Notes: generated by a model from the letters alone, not told the origin. DNA of 43,928 nucleotides from Bacillota bacterium (GCA_023435645.1 JAEYRK010000105.1:1-43928), one strand, 5' to 3'. Shown: positions 1-8,535, counted from the first letter of the stretch. Program-made: numbers and translations.

Positions 1-1013
1 GTAAAATTTCCATGACGGATGATATTGCTCCGCCCCCCGGTCGGCTTCACGGCCTCTATTCCGGCCTGGATTTCATCTCCGGTTAAACCAAGTAAGGTAC
101 CAACTGCGGTGGCTGCGAGGGCATTCAGTATCATATGGCTGCCCGGCAGGGGAACCTTAGTTGGAAAGGATGTATCCCCCATATGAATCTTGCAGCTGCT
201 GCCGAATAGCCCCAGGCTTATTATGTCAGAGGCATAGACCTCCGGTAGAGAGTGCTCGGCCCCGGAGCCGTTGCTACCCAGACCAAATCGAATCGGCTGA
301 TGGCCCTTCACTTCACCGATGGTTGCCAGCATATTATCATCACCGTTGAGGCAGACTCTTCCGCTATCATCCATATAATCAAAGATCTCGGTTTTTGCCT
401 TCAGGACCCCTTCCCTGTTGCCCAGGTTCTCCAGATGACAAGGACCGATATTGGTGATCACTGCGATATCAGGCTTTGCGATTCTGCTTAGGCGGTGCAT
501 CTCTCCAAAATCACTGATGCCCATCTCCAGAACAGCAACCTCATGCTCCTCACGGATTTTGAAGATGGTCAGCGGTAACCCGATCTCGTTATTATAATTG
601 CCTTCCGTCTTCAATACCTGATATTTCTGAGCCAGTACACTGCTGATGAATTCCTTGGTACTGGTTTTTCCGACGCTGCCGGTGATACCGATTACCTTCA
701 CCTTAAGCTGTCTGCGATACCAGGCAGCAAGCTCCTTCAGGGCTTCCAGGCAGCTCTCTACAAGAATATAGGGACCGGCCGGAGCAATCGGTGCCCTCTC
801 ACAGAGTACCGCAAGAGCTCCCTTGTCATAAACCTCAGGGATGAAGCTGTGGCCATCCACCCGCTCACCGACAGTGGCCACGAAGAGATAGTCCTTCTGT
901 ACCTGTCTGGAATCCAGGACAACACCGGCTGCTTCCTGGCCATCGTAGTGCTCTGTGTCAAATAACTGACCGTTGCAGACTTGTGCGATCCGGTCCAAGG
1001 TCATATTTTTCAT
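1..1013 (-). CDS. murF: UDP-N-acetylmuramoyl-tripeptide--D-alanyl-D-alanine ligase (MurF), C-terminus cut by window edge
   Basis: MurF uses ATP to add D-Ala-D-Ala to the UDP-MurNAc-tripeptide, the last cytoplasmic step of peptidoglycan precursor assembly. Reading the minus strand from 1013 gives an open frame of 337 codons that leaves the window without a stop, so roughly the last quarter of a usual ~450-residue MurF is missing. It starts MKNMTLDRIAQVCNGQLF. The Mur-ligase ATP loop GITGSVGKTSTKE has its Lys at residue 116, and EGNYNNEIGLPLT and VLEMGISDFGEMHRL, typical of the MurF central domain, follow. An AGGAGA ribosome site lies 7 nt upstream of the ATG. It sits 148 nt downstream of ddl on the same strand, matching the pathway order: Ddl makes the dipeptide MurF uses. 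No terminator is evident between the two. Identification is firm. Confidence 0.95.
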   Translation of the reverse strand, partial: MKNMTLDRIAQVCNGQLFDTEHYDGQEAAGVVLDSRQVQKDYLFVATVGERVDGHSFIPEVYDKGALAVLCERAPIAPAGPYILVESCLEALKELAAWYRRQLKVKVIGITGSVGKTSTKEFISSVLAQKYQVLKTEGNYNNEIGLPLTIFKIREEHEVAVLEMGISDFGEMHRLSRIAKPDIAVITNIGPCHLENLGNREGVLKAKTEIFDYMDDSGRVCLNGDDNMLATIGEVKGHQPIRFGLGSNGSGAEHSLPEVYASDIISLGLFGSSCKIHMGDTSFPTKVPLPGSHMILNALAATAVGTLLGLTGDEIQAGIEAVKPTGGRSNIIRHGNF

Positions 1014-1161
1014 AGTATAATCTCCTAATTTCTGATGTTTCCAGAACCCCAGTAAAAGTCATAAAACCATTAGGTATCAAGGCTTGCTATAAATAGGCCC
1101 TACCTAAATAATTTCGATCTGTTGATAAGCTCCCATGTGGTTTGTACGAAAAGCAGGAGAG

Positions 1162-2190
1162 TTACTGATATTTGTTCAGTGAAATCTCAATAATTTTCTC
1201 ACAGAGTGTCGCAAAGTCCATACCGATTGCCTTCGCTTCCTGGGGGAGCAGGGAGGTGGGAGTCATTCCGGGCAGTGTATTTGCCTCCAGACAGAAGAGC
1301 TCCTTCTTATCGTTCATCATAAAATCCATCCGGGCATAGGTCTTCAGGCGAAGTACCTTAAATACCTCTTCTGCTATGGTCTGCATTTTGGCTGTAGTGC
1401 TCTCGTCCAATTCGGCAGGACAGGTCTCAATCGCACTGCCTGCCTGGTATTTATTCTTATAATCATAGAAGCCTTCGATCGGAGCAATTTCGATGACAGG
1501 CAGGGCCCTACCGTCTATGACTCCGACAGAGAATTCCCTACCCTTGATATATTGCTCAATAATCACCTCATCCCCATAGGTAAATGCGCTGGCCAGTGCA
1601 AGGTCCCTTTCCTCCTCTGTATGAACGATGGAAACACCGACACTGGAGCCTCCGTTGCAGACCTTAACCACACAGGGATAGCTGCTCCAAAGGAAGGACT
1701 CTCCCTTTTTCACATGGATACCGGCAGGAGTCGGGATTCCATAATAAGCGAATAGTTCCTTTGAGATCGCCTTATCCATGGCCAGGGCACTGCTTGCGTA
1801 ATCCGTTCCGGTATATTTAATTCCCATCAGATCAAAGGCGGCTTGAATCTTACCGTCTTCTCCGTTCTCTCCGTGAAGTGCAATAAATACAATATCGGAC
1901 TGGCTGCAGATCTCTAATGAGTTTGGCCCAAAGAAGCTGCGGCCGGAATCCTTGCGTAATGCCTTAATTTTCGTCAGGTCAGGGCTGTTCGCCTGAATGG
2001 AGCCGATATTTGCTGCCCAGTCCTTCTTAAGCGCGAAGATATCGTCGGACTTATCCTCATAGCCTAAGTATACATCCAGGAGGATTACCTGGTGACCTCT
2101 CTCCTTTAAGGCTTTGTAAATCATTGTACCGGTGGATAAGGATACGTCACGCTCGGTGCTGGTACCTCCGGCCAATACTGTTATTTTCAT
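1162..2190 (-). CDS. ddl: D-alanine--D-alanine ligase
   Basis: An ATP-grasp enzyme that joins two D-Ala in the cytoplasm to make the dipeptide substrate of MurF. Family signatures appear in order: LAGGTSTERDVSLSTG at the N-terminus, ALHGENGEDGKIQ, GTDYASSALAMDK, CNGGSSVGVS in the ATP-binding region, EQYIKGREFSVGV, and LEANTLPGMTPTSLLP near the C-terminus, which carries metal and substrate ligands. The omega-loop stretch FYDYKNKY keeps the Tyr position typical of D-Ala:D-Ala ligases, which argues against a VanA-type D-Ala:D-Lac enzyme. An ATG at 2196 abuts the AAGGAGAGG ribosome site with no spacing; the ATG at 2190 has a 6-nt spacing and gives MKITVLAGG, so I chose it (342 residues). It is probably co-transcribed with murF. 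Confidence 0.95.
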   Translation of the reverse strand: MKITVLAGGTSTERDVSLSTGTMIYKALKERGHQVILLDVYLGYEDKSDDIFALKKDWAANIGSIQANSPDLTKIKALRKDSGRSFFGPNSLEICSQSDIVFIALHGENGEDGKIQAAFDLMGIKYTGTDYASSALAMDKAISKELFAYYGIPTPAGIHVKKGESFLWSSYPCVVKVCNGGSSVGVSIVHTEEERDLALASAFTYGDEVIIEQYIKGREFSVGVIDGRALPVIEIAPIEGFYDYKNKYQAGSAIETCPAELDESTTAKMQTIAEEVFKVLRLKTYARMDFMMNDKKELFCLEANTLPGMTPTSLLPQEAKAIGMDFATLCEKIIEISLNKYQ

Positions 2191-2503
2191 ATACATCCTC
2201 TCCTTTTTATTCCATATTTCTTCTTAATTCTATCGGAGCTACTATGTAGGAAATTGTTTCTTTAAGCTACCTTCGCATTCCTCATCAGTATAACGCAAAC
2301 CGTACCGCAAGTAAAGTTATAACGAATGATTTATTTACCTAAATTACCATATGACCGAGGAGTGGAAATGATAACAAAAGACTGCTGTAAGAGCACCATA
2401 GTATTAACAGAATTAATACATTCAGGAGCTATACAGCAGTCCTTTTCTACCATTCATTCCTTGTGTACCAGAAAGACACGAATTGGCCTACGACTTTAAT
2501 ACA
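2191..2503. other. Intergenic region between ddl start and the ABC exporter end
   Basis: About 310 nt. The left part must carry the ddl promoter on the minus strand; a possible TAGAAT -10 lies near 2230-2240 but has no convincing -35. The right part holds the nested hairpin listed separately at 2371-2446. I see no open frame with a ribosome site. Confidence 0.5.
2371..2446 (-). terminator. Nested-hairpin terminator of the ABC-2 exporter operon
   Basis: The outer stem pairs AAAAGACTGCTGTA (2376-2389) with TACAGCAGTCCTTTT (2432-2446) with one bulge. The loop contains a second hairpin, GTATTAA (2401-2407) with TTAATAC (2413-2419). On the minus strand the outer stem is followed by TTTTGTTAT. It lies about 60 nt after the stop of the last exporter gene. 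Confidence 0.7.
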
Positions 2504-3832
2504 TTACTTTGATTTCAATACATTACCCAACATCTTAAAGCTGACTTTCTGTCCGTTGTACAGAATCAGACCCTTATAGATTCTTCCAGATAATAAGATA
2601 ACCAGAAGGGTAAAGAGCAATAACAGGAGCAGAGTAAGGATGCCCTCGGTTAAGCCAATGGATCCGGTAATCAGATTAGACGGAACGCAGAAGGGTGCGG
2701 TGAACGGAATATATCTGCATACCTTCAGGATACCCTCATTCCCCATCACTGGTGCCAGGTAGGTAACCAGCCAGCTGATGATAATCGGCAGTTGAAAGAG
2801 CCCCTGGGTTGAGGCCACATCCTCCGGCTTCGATACCATTGAGCCTGCAAGACCGGCCAGTACTCCGTAGAATATGAAGCCAACTGCAAAGAAGAGGACA
2901 GCTATCATAACGGCAGGAAGTGTCATTGCAGTTTCACCGATATGATCCTTCAGGAAGTTGATTACCGTAATCACAGAATTCTGGTACTCCGGGTAGATGG
3001 AACGTGCAATTGCATTACCACCGTATAAGCCAACCACAGTGGCAAGAATCCAGCTTAGAAATTGCAGCAATGCCATACTGGTCACAGCCAATACCTTACC
3101 GGAAATCAGAGCATAGGGATGTACTGAGGTAAGCAGTGTCTCCATCAGCTTTGAGGTCTTTTCTGTGGATACGGATTTACTAATGGTCTGCCCGTAAAGT
3201 AAAAGCATAAGGTAGAGCATGAAACCAAAAAGCATCGGCGACAGGACCTTGATTACAAACACGATCTCGTTTGTGTCCTCTCCTACCTCTGCATAGGAGG
3301 TTATAACCGGACTAAGGGCTGAGCCCAGCTTATCCGGAGCAATTCCTGCCTGCAGGACCTTATTGGTCTCAAAGGCGGCTGTCATCGGTCCTAGTAAGGA
3401 TTTGGCTTGTTTTTTTGTGATCTCGCTTCCATCGGGAAGGACTGCTTCGAGCTGATAGCCGTCATCCCCGGAGGTGATAATTACAGCGATGGTCCTGGGT
3501 GAATCCGCAGCTGCAGCCTTTATTACTTCCTTCCTGTCCATAGCATCGCTTGTGATAAAGTTGACAGCCTTGAAGATATCTCCGGAAAACTCCGGATTTA
3601 ATGCTTTGTAGTCTGTCGGAGTAAGTCCGCTCTCATCCAGTACCATGACCTTTTCGATCGGAGAAGCCTTCGCAGCGGAATCCGGTTTCGCCGAGATAAG
3701 ATTTATCACTATGATAGCCCCTATGATAAGGAGTGAAACAAGAGCAGAAACGACTTTGAAACCGAGACCCTTTGTTGCCTGTCGGAAGGTAAAGCTGAAT
3801 ACAGTATTCCAACCTTTAAATTTTCCTCTCAT
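2504..3832 (-). CDS. ABC-2 type exporter permease (NatB/YhaP-like), second copy
   Basis: Membrane permease of an ABC-2 family exporter, 442 residues. One hydrophobic segment near residues 27-47 is followed by a ~150-residue extracytoplasmic region, then about five or six segments from residue ~195 to 425; this is the layout of NatB/YhaP-type permeases. TEKTSKLMETLLTSVHPYALISGKVLAV is the conserved cytoplasmic loop that couples to the ATPase. The N-terminus (GWNTVFSFTFRQ) and C-terminus (LILYNGQKVSFK) mirror those of the upstream gene (GWRDVFTFTLKQ, LVLHNGNKIKVK), so the two permeases are paralogues of equal length and probably form a heterodimer. The start is the ATG at 3832 with an AGGAGG site 7 nt upstream; the gap to the previous stop is 13 nt. 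Substrate unknown; Na+ or a drug/peptide are only possibilities. Confidence 0.85.
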   Translation of the reverse strand: MRGKFKGWNTVFSFTFRQATKGLGFKVVSALVSLLIIGAIIVINLISAKPDSAAKASPIEKVMVLDESGLTPTDYKALNPEFSGDIFKAVNFITSDAMDRKEVIKAAAADSPRTIAVIITSGDDGYQLEAVLPDGSEITKKQAKSLLGPMTAAFETNKVLQAGIAPDKLGSALSPVITSYAEVGEDTNEIVFVIKVLSPMLFGFMLYLMLLLYGQTISKSVSTEKTSKLMETLLTSVHPYALISGKVLAVTSMALLQFLSWILATVVGLYGGNAIARSIYPEYQNSVITVINFLKDHIGETAMTLPAVMIAVLFFAVGFIFYGVLAGLAGSMVSKPEDVASTQGLFQLPIIISWLVTYLAPVMGNEGILKVCRYIPFTAPFCVPSNLITGSIGLTEGILTLLLLLLFTLLVILLSGRIYKGLILYNGQKVSFKMLGNVLKSK

Positions 3833-3845
3833 CTGAATTCCTCCT

Positions 3846-5168
3846 TTACACTGTCTTAGACAGCTTCACCAGATCCTTCACCTTGATCTTATTACCATTG
3901 TGAAGAACTAAGGTCTCATAAACTTTCGCTACAAAACGGAACAAAAGCATTATGAATACCAGCTGAAGCACAATTGCGAGCCCTGCCATTGCTAAACTGG
4001 CTTTCCCGACCAGGATAGCCCCCGGCATAAGAAAGGGTGAGGATAAGGGGAACAGCAGGGAAAAGATCACATAAGCATTGTCGGAGGAAGCCATCATGGT
4101 ATTGGCAGCGCCCAAACCTACATAGGCACCAACCATGGCAACAAGCGTAAACAGGGTAAGCCCCTCATTAATTTCTTCCAGCTTGCTGACCGTTGCTCCA
4201 GCCAGTCCTGCCAGGGTAGCATAGAAAATGAGACCGAGGATGACCAGAACAAAGCAAAGAAGGATATTAACAAGATTCAGGTTCTGGAACATATGCTTTG
4301 GCAGGTACTGTGAAAGTACACTCTCCCCTGCAGTCAGGGATGCGGTTATCCTATTGGAAGCAAATACTACTACAACAAGGGTAACCATCTGAATTAATAC
4401 GGCACACAGCATTGCAAGAATCTTGCCGATCATCAGAGCCAGGGGTCTTACGGAAATCAGCAGATATTCCACAACCCGGGTTGATTTTTCTGTTACGATT
4501 GCAGTTGCGACCTGCGGTCCCGAAATCGTGGTAATCATCAGGCAAATAAATAAAAGTCCGTAGATAAACCAATATTCCGCATTGGAAATGGCGGTACTTT
4601 CCTGTATTATGCTTTCGCCATCAGCATCAGCCAGGGTTACCGTAGAGGTCACCTCTGCATGGAGGAGCTTAGCCTGCTCCTCGGTCACACCGAGGGCCTC
4701 CAGTTTAAAGGCATCGAATTGCTTGGATACGGCGGCTCCTAGCTGTGACAGGCTGTTATCCTTGACGGGCCCCGTGGTTGCCTTTAGGAAGGATAAATGA
4801 TACATTCCTTCGGTAATACTTAAGGTCAGTACTACCGAGTCTTGTTCCTTAAGTTCAATTCTCTCAGTAACGGTTGGTAAATCCCATTGACATGGTTCAA
4901 AGGCAATGTGGCGTAATTTAACATCCTTTAAAAGGCCATTGAAATCCATTTCCGGAAGTGAGGTTTTGTTGATTACATATACCTTGCGAATTGGATTCGG
5001 TCCCTCTGCTTCCTTCATACTACCGCTAATGCTAGTGATGATAGGCATGGAGGCGGCTGCGATCAAAAGGAATAGGATTAAGGAGACCAGATAAGCCTTA
5101 TTTTTTAAGGTTTGCTTTAGCGTAAAGGTGAAGACATCCCTCCAGCCGGTAAAATTACTTTTCTTCAT
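3846..5168 (-). CDS. ABC-2 type exporter permease (NatB/YhaP-like), first copy
   Basis: First permease of the exporter, about 440 residues, with one N-terminal membrane segment (~residues 28-48), a long extracytoplasmic portion, and a C-terminal membrane block from residue ~195. The loop TEKSTRVVEYLLISVRPLALMIGKILA is the typical ABC-2 coupling segment. Two ATGs are possible: 5174 (MFMKK) and 5168 (MKK). The GGGGA ribosome site is about 5 nt from the ATG at 5168, which I prefer; either start overlaps the end of the ATPase gene (stop at 5155), a sign of translational coupling. It is paralogous to the permease at 2504-3832, so the exporter is likely two different half-membrane subunits plus an ATPase dimer. 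Substrate not predictable. Confidence 0.85.
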   Translation of the reverse strand: MKKSNFTGWRDVFTFTLKQTLKNKAYLVSLILFLLIAAASMPIITSISGSMKEAEGPNPIRKVYVINKTSLPEMDFNGLLKDVKLRHIAFEPCQWDLPTVTERIELKEQDSVVLTLSITEGMYHLSFLKATTGPVKDNSLSQLGAAVSKQFDAFKLEALGVTEEQAKLLHAEVTSTVTLADADGESIIQESTAISNAEYWFIYGLLFICLMITTISGPQVATAIVTEKSTRVVEYLLISVRPLALMIGKILAMLCAVLIQMVTLVVVVFASNRITASLTAGESVLSQYLPKHMFQNLNLVNILLCFVLVILGLIFYATLAGLAGATVSKLEEINEGLTLFTLVAMVGAYVGLGAANTMMASSDNAYVIFSLLFPLSSPFLMPGAILVGKASLAMAGLAIVLQLVFIMLLFRFVAKVYETLVLHNGNKIKVKDLVKLSKTV

Positions 5169-6096
5169 GAACATCCCCTACCTTTTCGATGAATATTTCA
5201 TGGAGTGACGGTTCACGGAGTTCGAACTTAATGATCGGAACCCTTTCACCGATCAGTGCGGTTAAGAATTCCATCGCCTGGGTCTCACCGGATACTTTAA
5301 GGTGATACTCGCTGGGGGTCTTGTTGATGACCCTAAGACCGAAGCGTTCTATATAAGGCAAGAGCTCCACATCACTTTTCACAAAAAGGTTCACACGGCC
5401 GTAGCCCTTTTTAATCTTGTTCAGATTACCCTGGAGCACGGTCTTACCTCGATTTAATATGGTGATATCGGAGCAGAATTCTTCGATCGTAGGCATCTGA
5501 TGGCTGGACATAATCAGGAACTTATTCTTAGCAATCTCTTCCTTAATAATAGCCTTGAACAGATCGGTATTCACCGGGTCAAGACCGCTTATGGGTTCAT
5601 CCAGTATGATCAGCTCCGGGTCGGAAATTAATGCGGCCATCAGCTGGATTTTCTGCTGATTTCCCTTGGACAGCTGGTCCGCACGGTTTGCCTTGGAAGC
5701 CTTCTTGCCCTTCACCTTTGGTGGGAAGATGTATTCATCAACGGCCAGACGACCTGACCAGTATTTTATCCGCTCCATAGCGGTACTCCTTGGAACATTA
5801 CGAAGCTTCGCAAAATACAGCAATTGATCCAGCAGGGAATACTTCGGATAGAGACCCCGTTCCTCTGCCAGATAACCGATATTGGTATTCACGGGATCAA
5901 GAGGCATTCCCTTCCATAGAACTTCGCCATCATTTTTCGCTAGCATGCCCAGGATAATACGAAGTGAAGTTGTTTTACCTGCACCATTTGTACCAAGCAG
6001 TGCATAGACACCCGGCTGAGTAATCTCAAAATTCAGGTTATCCACGACTAGCTTATCACCGTAGCTTTTTGATAAGTTTTTAACACATAAAGACAT
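5155..6096 (-). CDS. ABC transporter ATP-binding protein (NatA/YhaQ-like)
   Basis: Cytoplasmic ATPase that powers the two permeases encoded just downstream; 313 residues. Walker A GTNGAGKTT is at residues 35-43, the signature is LSKGNQQKIQ, Walker B with catalytic Glu is LIILDEP, followed by the D-loop SGLD and switch His in MSSHQM. The last ~90 residues form the extra C-terminal domain seen in YhaQ-type proteins (ending EPSLHEIFIEKVGD). A Lys-rich stretch (PPKVKGKKASKANR) sits between the Q-loop region and the signature and is longer than in most ATPases. First gene of the operon; the ATG at 6096 is preceded by a GAGGGG ribosome site. Confidence 0.9.
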   Translation of the reverse strand: MSLCVKNLSKSYGDKLVVDNLNFEITQPGVYALLGTNGAGKTTSLRIILGMLAKNDGEVLWKGMPLDPVNTNIGYLAEERGLYPKYSLLDQLLYFAKLRNVPRSTAMERIKYWSGRLAVDEYIFPPKVKGKKASKANRADQLSKGNQQKIQLMAALISDPELIILDEPISGLDPVNTDLFKAIIKEEIAKNKFLIMSSHQMPTIEEFCSDITILNRGKTVLQGNLNKIKKGYGRVNLFVKSDVELLPYIERFGLRVINKTPSEYHLKVSGETQAMEFLTALIGERVPIIKFELREPSLHEIFIEKVGDVHEEK

Positions 6097-6194
6097 AATA
6101 CCCCTCTTTCCTGCACCCTTGAAACTCGGGCGATACGTTAATATATTCGCGTCCCTAATTGGTGGCTAATGGTACTGTTGCCACAAGCAGGTTG

Positions 6195-6223
6195 ATTATA
6201 CCATGTTAGGTCAGGGCGGAAAA
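6195..6223 (-). promoter_or_regulatory. Extended -10 promoter candidate for the ABC exporter operon
   Basis: On the minus strand TGGTATAAT (TATAAT is the complement of 6195-6200) is a full -10 with the TGn extension. The -35 region is weak (TTTTCC-like at 17 nt spacing), which is common for extended -10 promoters. The ATPase ATG is about 95 nt downstream. Confidence 0.5.
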
Positions 6224-6307
6224 GAAGAAAAGTGATATTTTAATGAATTTAATGAAATTGTAATAGAAATGGGATAGGAACTGGTATTTGTATCATAAAT
6301 ATCATGA

Positions 6308-6336
6308 TTGGAATTTTTCGTTCGTTATGCTATACT
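6308..6336 (+). promoter_or_regulatory. Promoter candidate for the CD3324-like gene
   Basis: TTGGAA (6308-6313), a 17-nt spacer, then TATACT (6331-6336) preceded by TGC, giving an extended -10. It is about 60 nt upstream of the strong ribosome site at 6383. Confidence 0.55.
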
Positions 6337-6395
6337 AGGTTGACAGAGGTATTGATCAGTTACCCTGGCATAGAAAAATGAAGGAGGTGGGCTTT

Positions 6396-6545
6396 ATGAA
6401 AAGCTTAGTAGGTGATACCCAAGGAAACAAGATGCTGTGGGAGGGATTGTTATTTGAATTACAAGAAAGGTGCAGAAGTATTACCAGCCCGCCTTTTGAA
6501 GGAAATTCAGGAATATGTGGAGGGAAGCCTAGTCTATATTCCTAA
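6396..6545 (+). CDS. Possible 49-residue leader ORF overlapping the CD3324-like gene
   Basis: The best ribosome site in this stretch (AAGGAGGTG, 6 nt before the ATG at 6396) does not serve the conserved gene; it serves this short frame, which starts MKSLVGDTQGNKMLWEGLLF, ends at TAA 6543-6545 and overlaps the start of the CD3324-like gene in another frame. I recognise no family. It may be a translated leader that couples or limits translation of the downstream protein, or a chance frame. Seen: the ribosome site and the overlap. Inferred: any function. Confidence 0.3.
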   Translation: MKSLVGDTQGNKMLWEGLLFELQERCRSITSPPFEGNSGICGGKPSLYS

Positions 6546-6723
6546 GAGAAGCCGCAAGGCCGGCTGGGGTTGTGTCAGCGGAGCCCGGCAAATGCTTGAT
6601 CAGAGAAATAAGAAGATGGCTCGCTTATATGAGCAGGGAGAATCAATCCGTTCATTGGCGGAGAGGTTCCATCTTGGCGAGGATACTGTGAGAAAAATTA
6701 TATATGGGAAAAAACTGATATAG
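6454..6723 (+). CDS. CD3324-family protein, Mor-like helix-turn-helix
   Basis: A small putative DNA-binding protein of 89 residues from a TTG start at 6454. The alternative GTG at 6412 immediately follows an in-frame TAG and has no good ribosome site, whereas the TTG has GGGAGGGA 7 nt upstream and produces (M)NYKKGAEVLPARLLKEIQEY, the usual N-terminus of this family. The middle part GSLVYIPKRSRKAGWG and the C-terminal helix-turn-helix (YEQGESIRSLAERFHLGEDTVRKII) fit the Mor-activator-like fold. Clostridial members are short and of unknown target, commonly assumed to be regulators. It stands alone with its own promoter and terminator and begins inside a short overlapping frame (6396-6545). Confidence 0.75.
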   Translation: MNYKKGAEVLPARLLKEIQEYVEGSLVYIPKRSRKAGWGCVSGARQMLDQRNKKMARLYEQGESIRSLAERFHLGEDTVRKIIYGKKLI

Positions 6724-6845
6724 CCATTTTTCTCCTACCTATATTCATTAGAATATGGGATAATACATTTGACCGGTCAATATCGAACGGAAGGGGATGG
6801 TTATTTTGATCAATGATTTAGAGGTGTTTGAAGTATAACACTCAT

Positions 6846-6885
6846 AAGGGCGTGTTGCATTTGTTTGATGCAATACGCCCTTTCA
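6846..6885 (+). terminator. Rho-independent terminator after the CD3324-like gene
   Basis: A 15-bp stem, AAGGGCGTGTTGCAT (6846-6860) with ATGCAATACGCCCTT (6868-6882), has a single G-U pair and a 7-nt loop. The T-run is short (TTTC). Confidence 0.7.
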
Positions 6886-6934
6886 TTATTGGAGAGAGCT
6901 CTCAATGCCGGCTATGATTAACGCCTAGTAGGAT

Positions 6935-6963
6935 TTGACATATTAGGACATAAATGGTAATAT
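6935..6963 (+). promoter_or_regulatory. Sigma-A promoter for the secreted protein gene
   Basis: TTGACA (6935-6940), 17 nt, TAATAT (6958-6963). Because the -10 covers an upstream ATG at 6954, that ATG cannot be the start; the downstream ATG at 7005 is used. Confidence 0.7.
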
Positions 6964-7004
6964 TTAACCAGAATAGATCGTTTGAATACCTTAGGAGGAG
7001 AAGG

Positions 7005-8429
7005 ATGAAGAAGCTAGGAGGAATATTCTTATTTGCTGTTCTTATCTGGGCTGCCGGAGCTACGGGAGACCCCAAAACAGCCCATGCTGCAATTGATCGT
7101 ACCGATACCGTGGTTACTTTGACAGAGGTTACAGATATCGATGTCTATAGTAATTATAATGTGAATGAAGTTAGTATTGATACGATGAGCAGTACGAACG
7201 GTTCAGATGGTACTGTAATATATAAATTCAATCTACCGGAGGACGGCTTCATAAAGCTGGGGATTAACGCCATTGATCTGAAGAAGACAATACTTAAGCT
7301 CGGCTCCACGAATTCTACGGAAACCGTACCGGCATCCTTAACTGCAACCGTATATCGTGATCCTAAGCTGATGTATGCGGTGGTACCCACCTTGACCTGG
7401 AAGATTAGTCCGTCTGGAAGTACTATTACAGAGTCCTCTAAAATTGCACTTGATGTAGGAACCTATTATGTTGTTTTTAAGACGGATCCCTATTCCGTAG
7501 TTTCCTCTTCTAAGCAAACCACCACTACCTATGTGAAAGGTAAGGCAGGATTTATTCTGTATTACCAAAGGGTAGAGAGTGATGAGATGTATCGGCCCTC
7601 CAGTGTCGGACTTGAGAATAAGGTAGGCTTTGATACTGTATATAAGAGCTTTCTGACTGTTCCTAATCCGAAGGATTACTACTCCTTTGTATTAGAGGAT
7701 AAAGCCTTAGTAAAAATCAATTTCATGTATGCCTCAACGAAAAGCTTCAAGTTCACACTCTATGGAGTAGACCGGGAGGAGCTGGTAACGAAGGTTTTTA
7801 CCGGTAATAATGTCTGGTATAATATTGAGAAATATCTGGAGCCGGGAAAGTATTACTGCTCCTTGGAGACGACAGTTCTAAACGACGGGGGGAAAGCAAG
7901 TTTACAGATTAATCAGACGGTATATCCCCTAATTTTGTCCCAGAAGAACCAAAAAACAAATTCCTATATTGCCGTATCTACAATAGACCAGCCGGTGGAG
8001 ATCCGCTGGGTGAAGGGAAAGCTGACGAACTCCGAGCTGAACAGCAGTAAGTGGAAAAGCGGCAAGATCATAACGGATTCGAAGATGTTCGGTGTCAATA
8101 TGACCGGAGATTATACGGTCCGGGTGACGGATGAGTATGGCAATATGTTTATGCAGTCCATCAGAGTAACAAATTGTGACACGAAAGCACCCAGTAAACC
8201 GATCATCAAGACTTATGCCGCAGATACCCTGGTTGTCACGGGGACCGCTGAGAAGAACTCCCTGGTGACCGTATCTGTAAACGGTGTTCTGAATACCTGT
8301 ACGGCATCCTCTAAGGGTAATTTTAACTGTACCCTCAAAAGGAAGCTGATGAAGGGTGATATCATTGAGGTTAGCGCACAGGATATCTCCGGCAATATCA
8401 GTACAAAAGCTGAAGTAATCGTGAAATAA
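7005..8429 (+). CDS. Secreted protein of unknown function with C-terminal Ig-like domain
   Basis: A 474-residue exported protein. MKKLGGIFLFAVLIWAAGA is a typical Sec signal and cleavage is likely after AHA (near residue 29). The ATG at 7005 follows TAGGAGGAG at good spacing. The mature part is rich in beta-strand-like sequence with many Thr, Val and Tyr, and no catalytic motif is recognisable. The last ~85 residues, from DTKAPSKPIIKTYAADTLVV to the end, look like a bacterial Ig-like fold (Big_6 type: VTGTAEKNSLVTVSVNGV, then DIIEVSAQDISGNIS). There is no LPXTG, lipobox or C-terminal membrane anchor, so it is probably released or loosely wall-bound. It stands alone between its own promoter and terminator. 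Confidence 0.8.
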   Translation: MKKLGGIFLFAVLIWAAGATGDPKTAHAAIDRTDTVVTLTEVTDIDVYSNYNVNEVSIDTMSSTNGSDGTVIYKFNLPEDGFIKLGINAIDLKKTILKLGSTNSTETVPASLTATVYRDPKLMYAVVPTLTWKISPSGSTITESSKIALDVGTYYVVFKTDPYSVVSSSKQTTTTYVKGKAGFILYYQRVESDEMYRPSSVGLENKVGFDTVYKSFLTVPNPKDYYSFVLEDKALVKINFMYASTKSFKFTLYGVDREELVTKVFTGNNVWYNIEKYLEPGKYYCSLETTVLNDGGKASLQINQTVYPLILSQKNQKTNSYIAVSTIDQPVEIRWVKGKLTNSELNSSKWKSGKIITDSKMFGVNMTGDYTVRVTDEYGNMFMQSIRVTNCDTKAPSKPIIKTYAADTLVVTGTAEKNSLVTVSVNGVLNTCTASSKGNFNCTLKRKLMKGDIIEVSAQDISGNISTKAEVIVK

Positions 8430-8437
8430 AGCTTGAT

Positions 8438-8493
8438 CACTGCAAGACATCCCGACAGTATCGTATGATACCAGGTGTTTTGCAGTGTTTTCT
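8438..8493 (+). terminator. Terminator after the secreted protein gene
   Basis: CACTGCAAGACATC (from 8438) pairs with GGTGTTTTGCAGTG (ending 8487) with two G-U pairs. The loop holds the small palindrome GTATCGTATGATAC, and TTTTCTT follows. Confidence 0.7.
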
Positions 8494-8535
8494 TGCTCCT
8501 TCCTTTGCTCAGCGCTGCTTATGAATATATTATAC

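Larger units (their letters stand above)
6097..6395. other. Divergent promoter region between ABC exporter and the CD3324-like gene
   Basis: About 300 nt between divergent transcripts. It contains one promoter candidate on each strand (listed separately) and an untranslated leader of ~95 nt before the ATPase gene. I recognise no riboswitch or operator in it. Confidence 0.5.

Noticed and set aside
1014..1161. Hairpin TTAGGTA/TACCTAA between ddl and murF as a terminator
   Set aside because: The stem is short, the loop long and there is no T-run on the minus strand; read-through into murF is more likely.
1162..2190. VanA-type D-Ala:D-Lac resistance ligase
   Set aside because: The omega-loop retains the Tyr-containing D-Ala:D-Ala pattern, and no vanH, vanX or two-component genes are nearby.
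6786..6840. Tiny frame starting ATGGTTATTTTG
   Set aside because: Only 13 codons, and the purine-rich site touches the ATG; not supportable as a gene.
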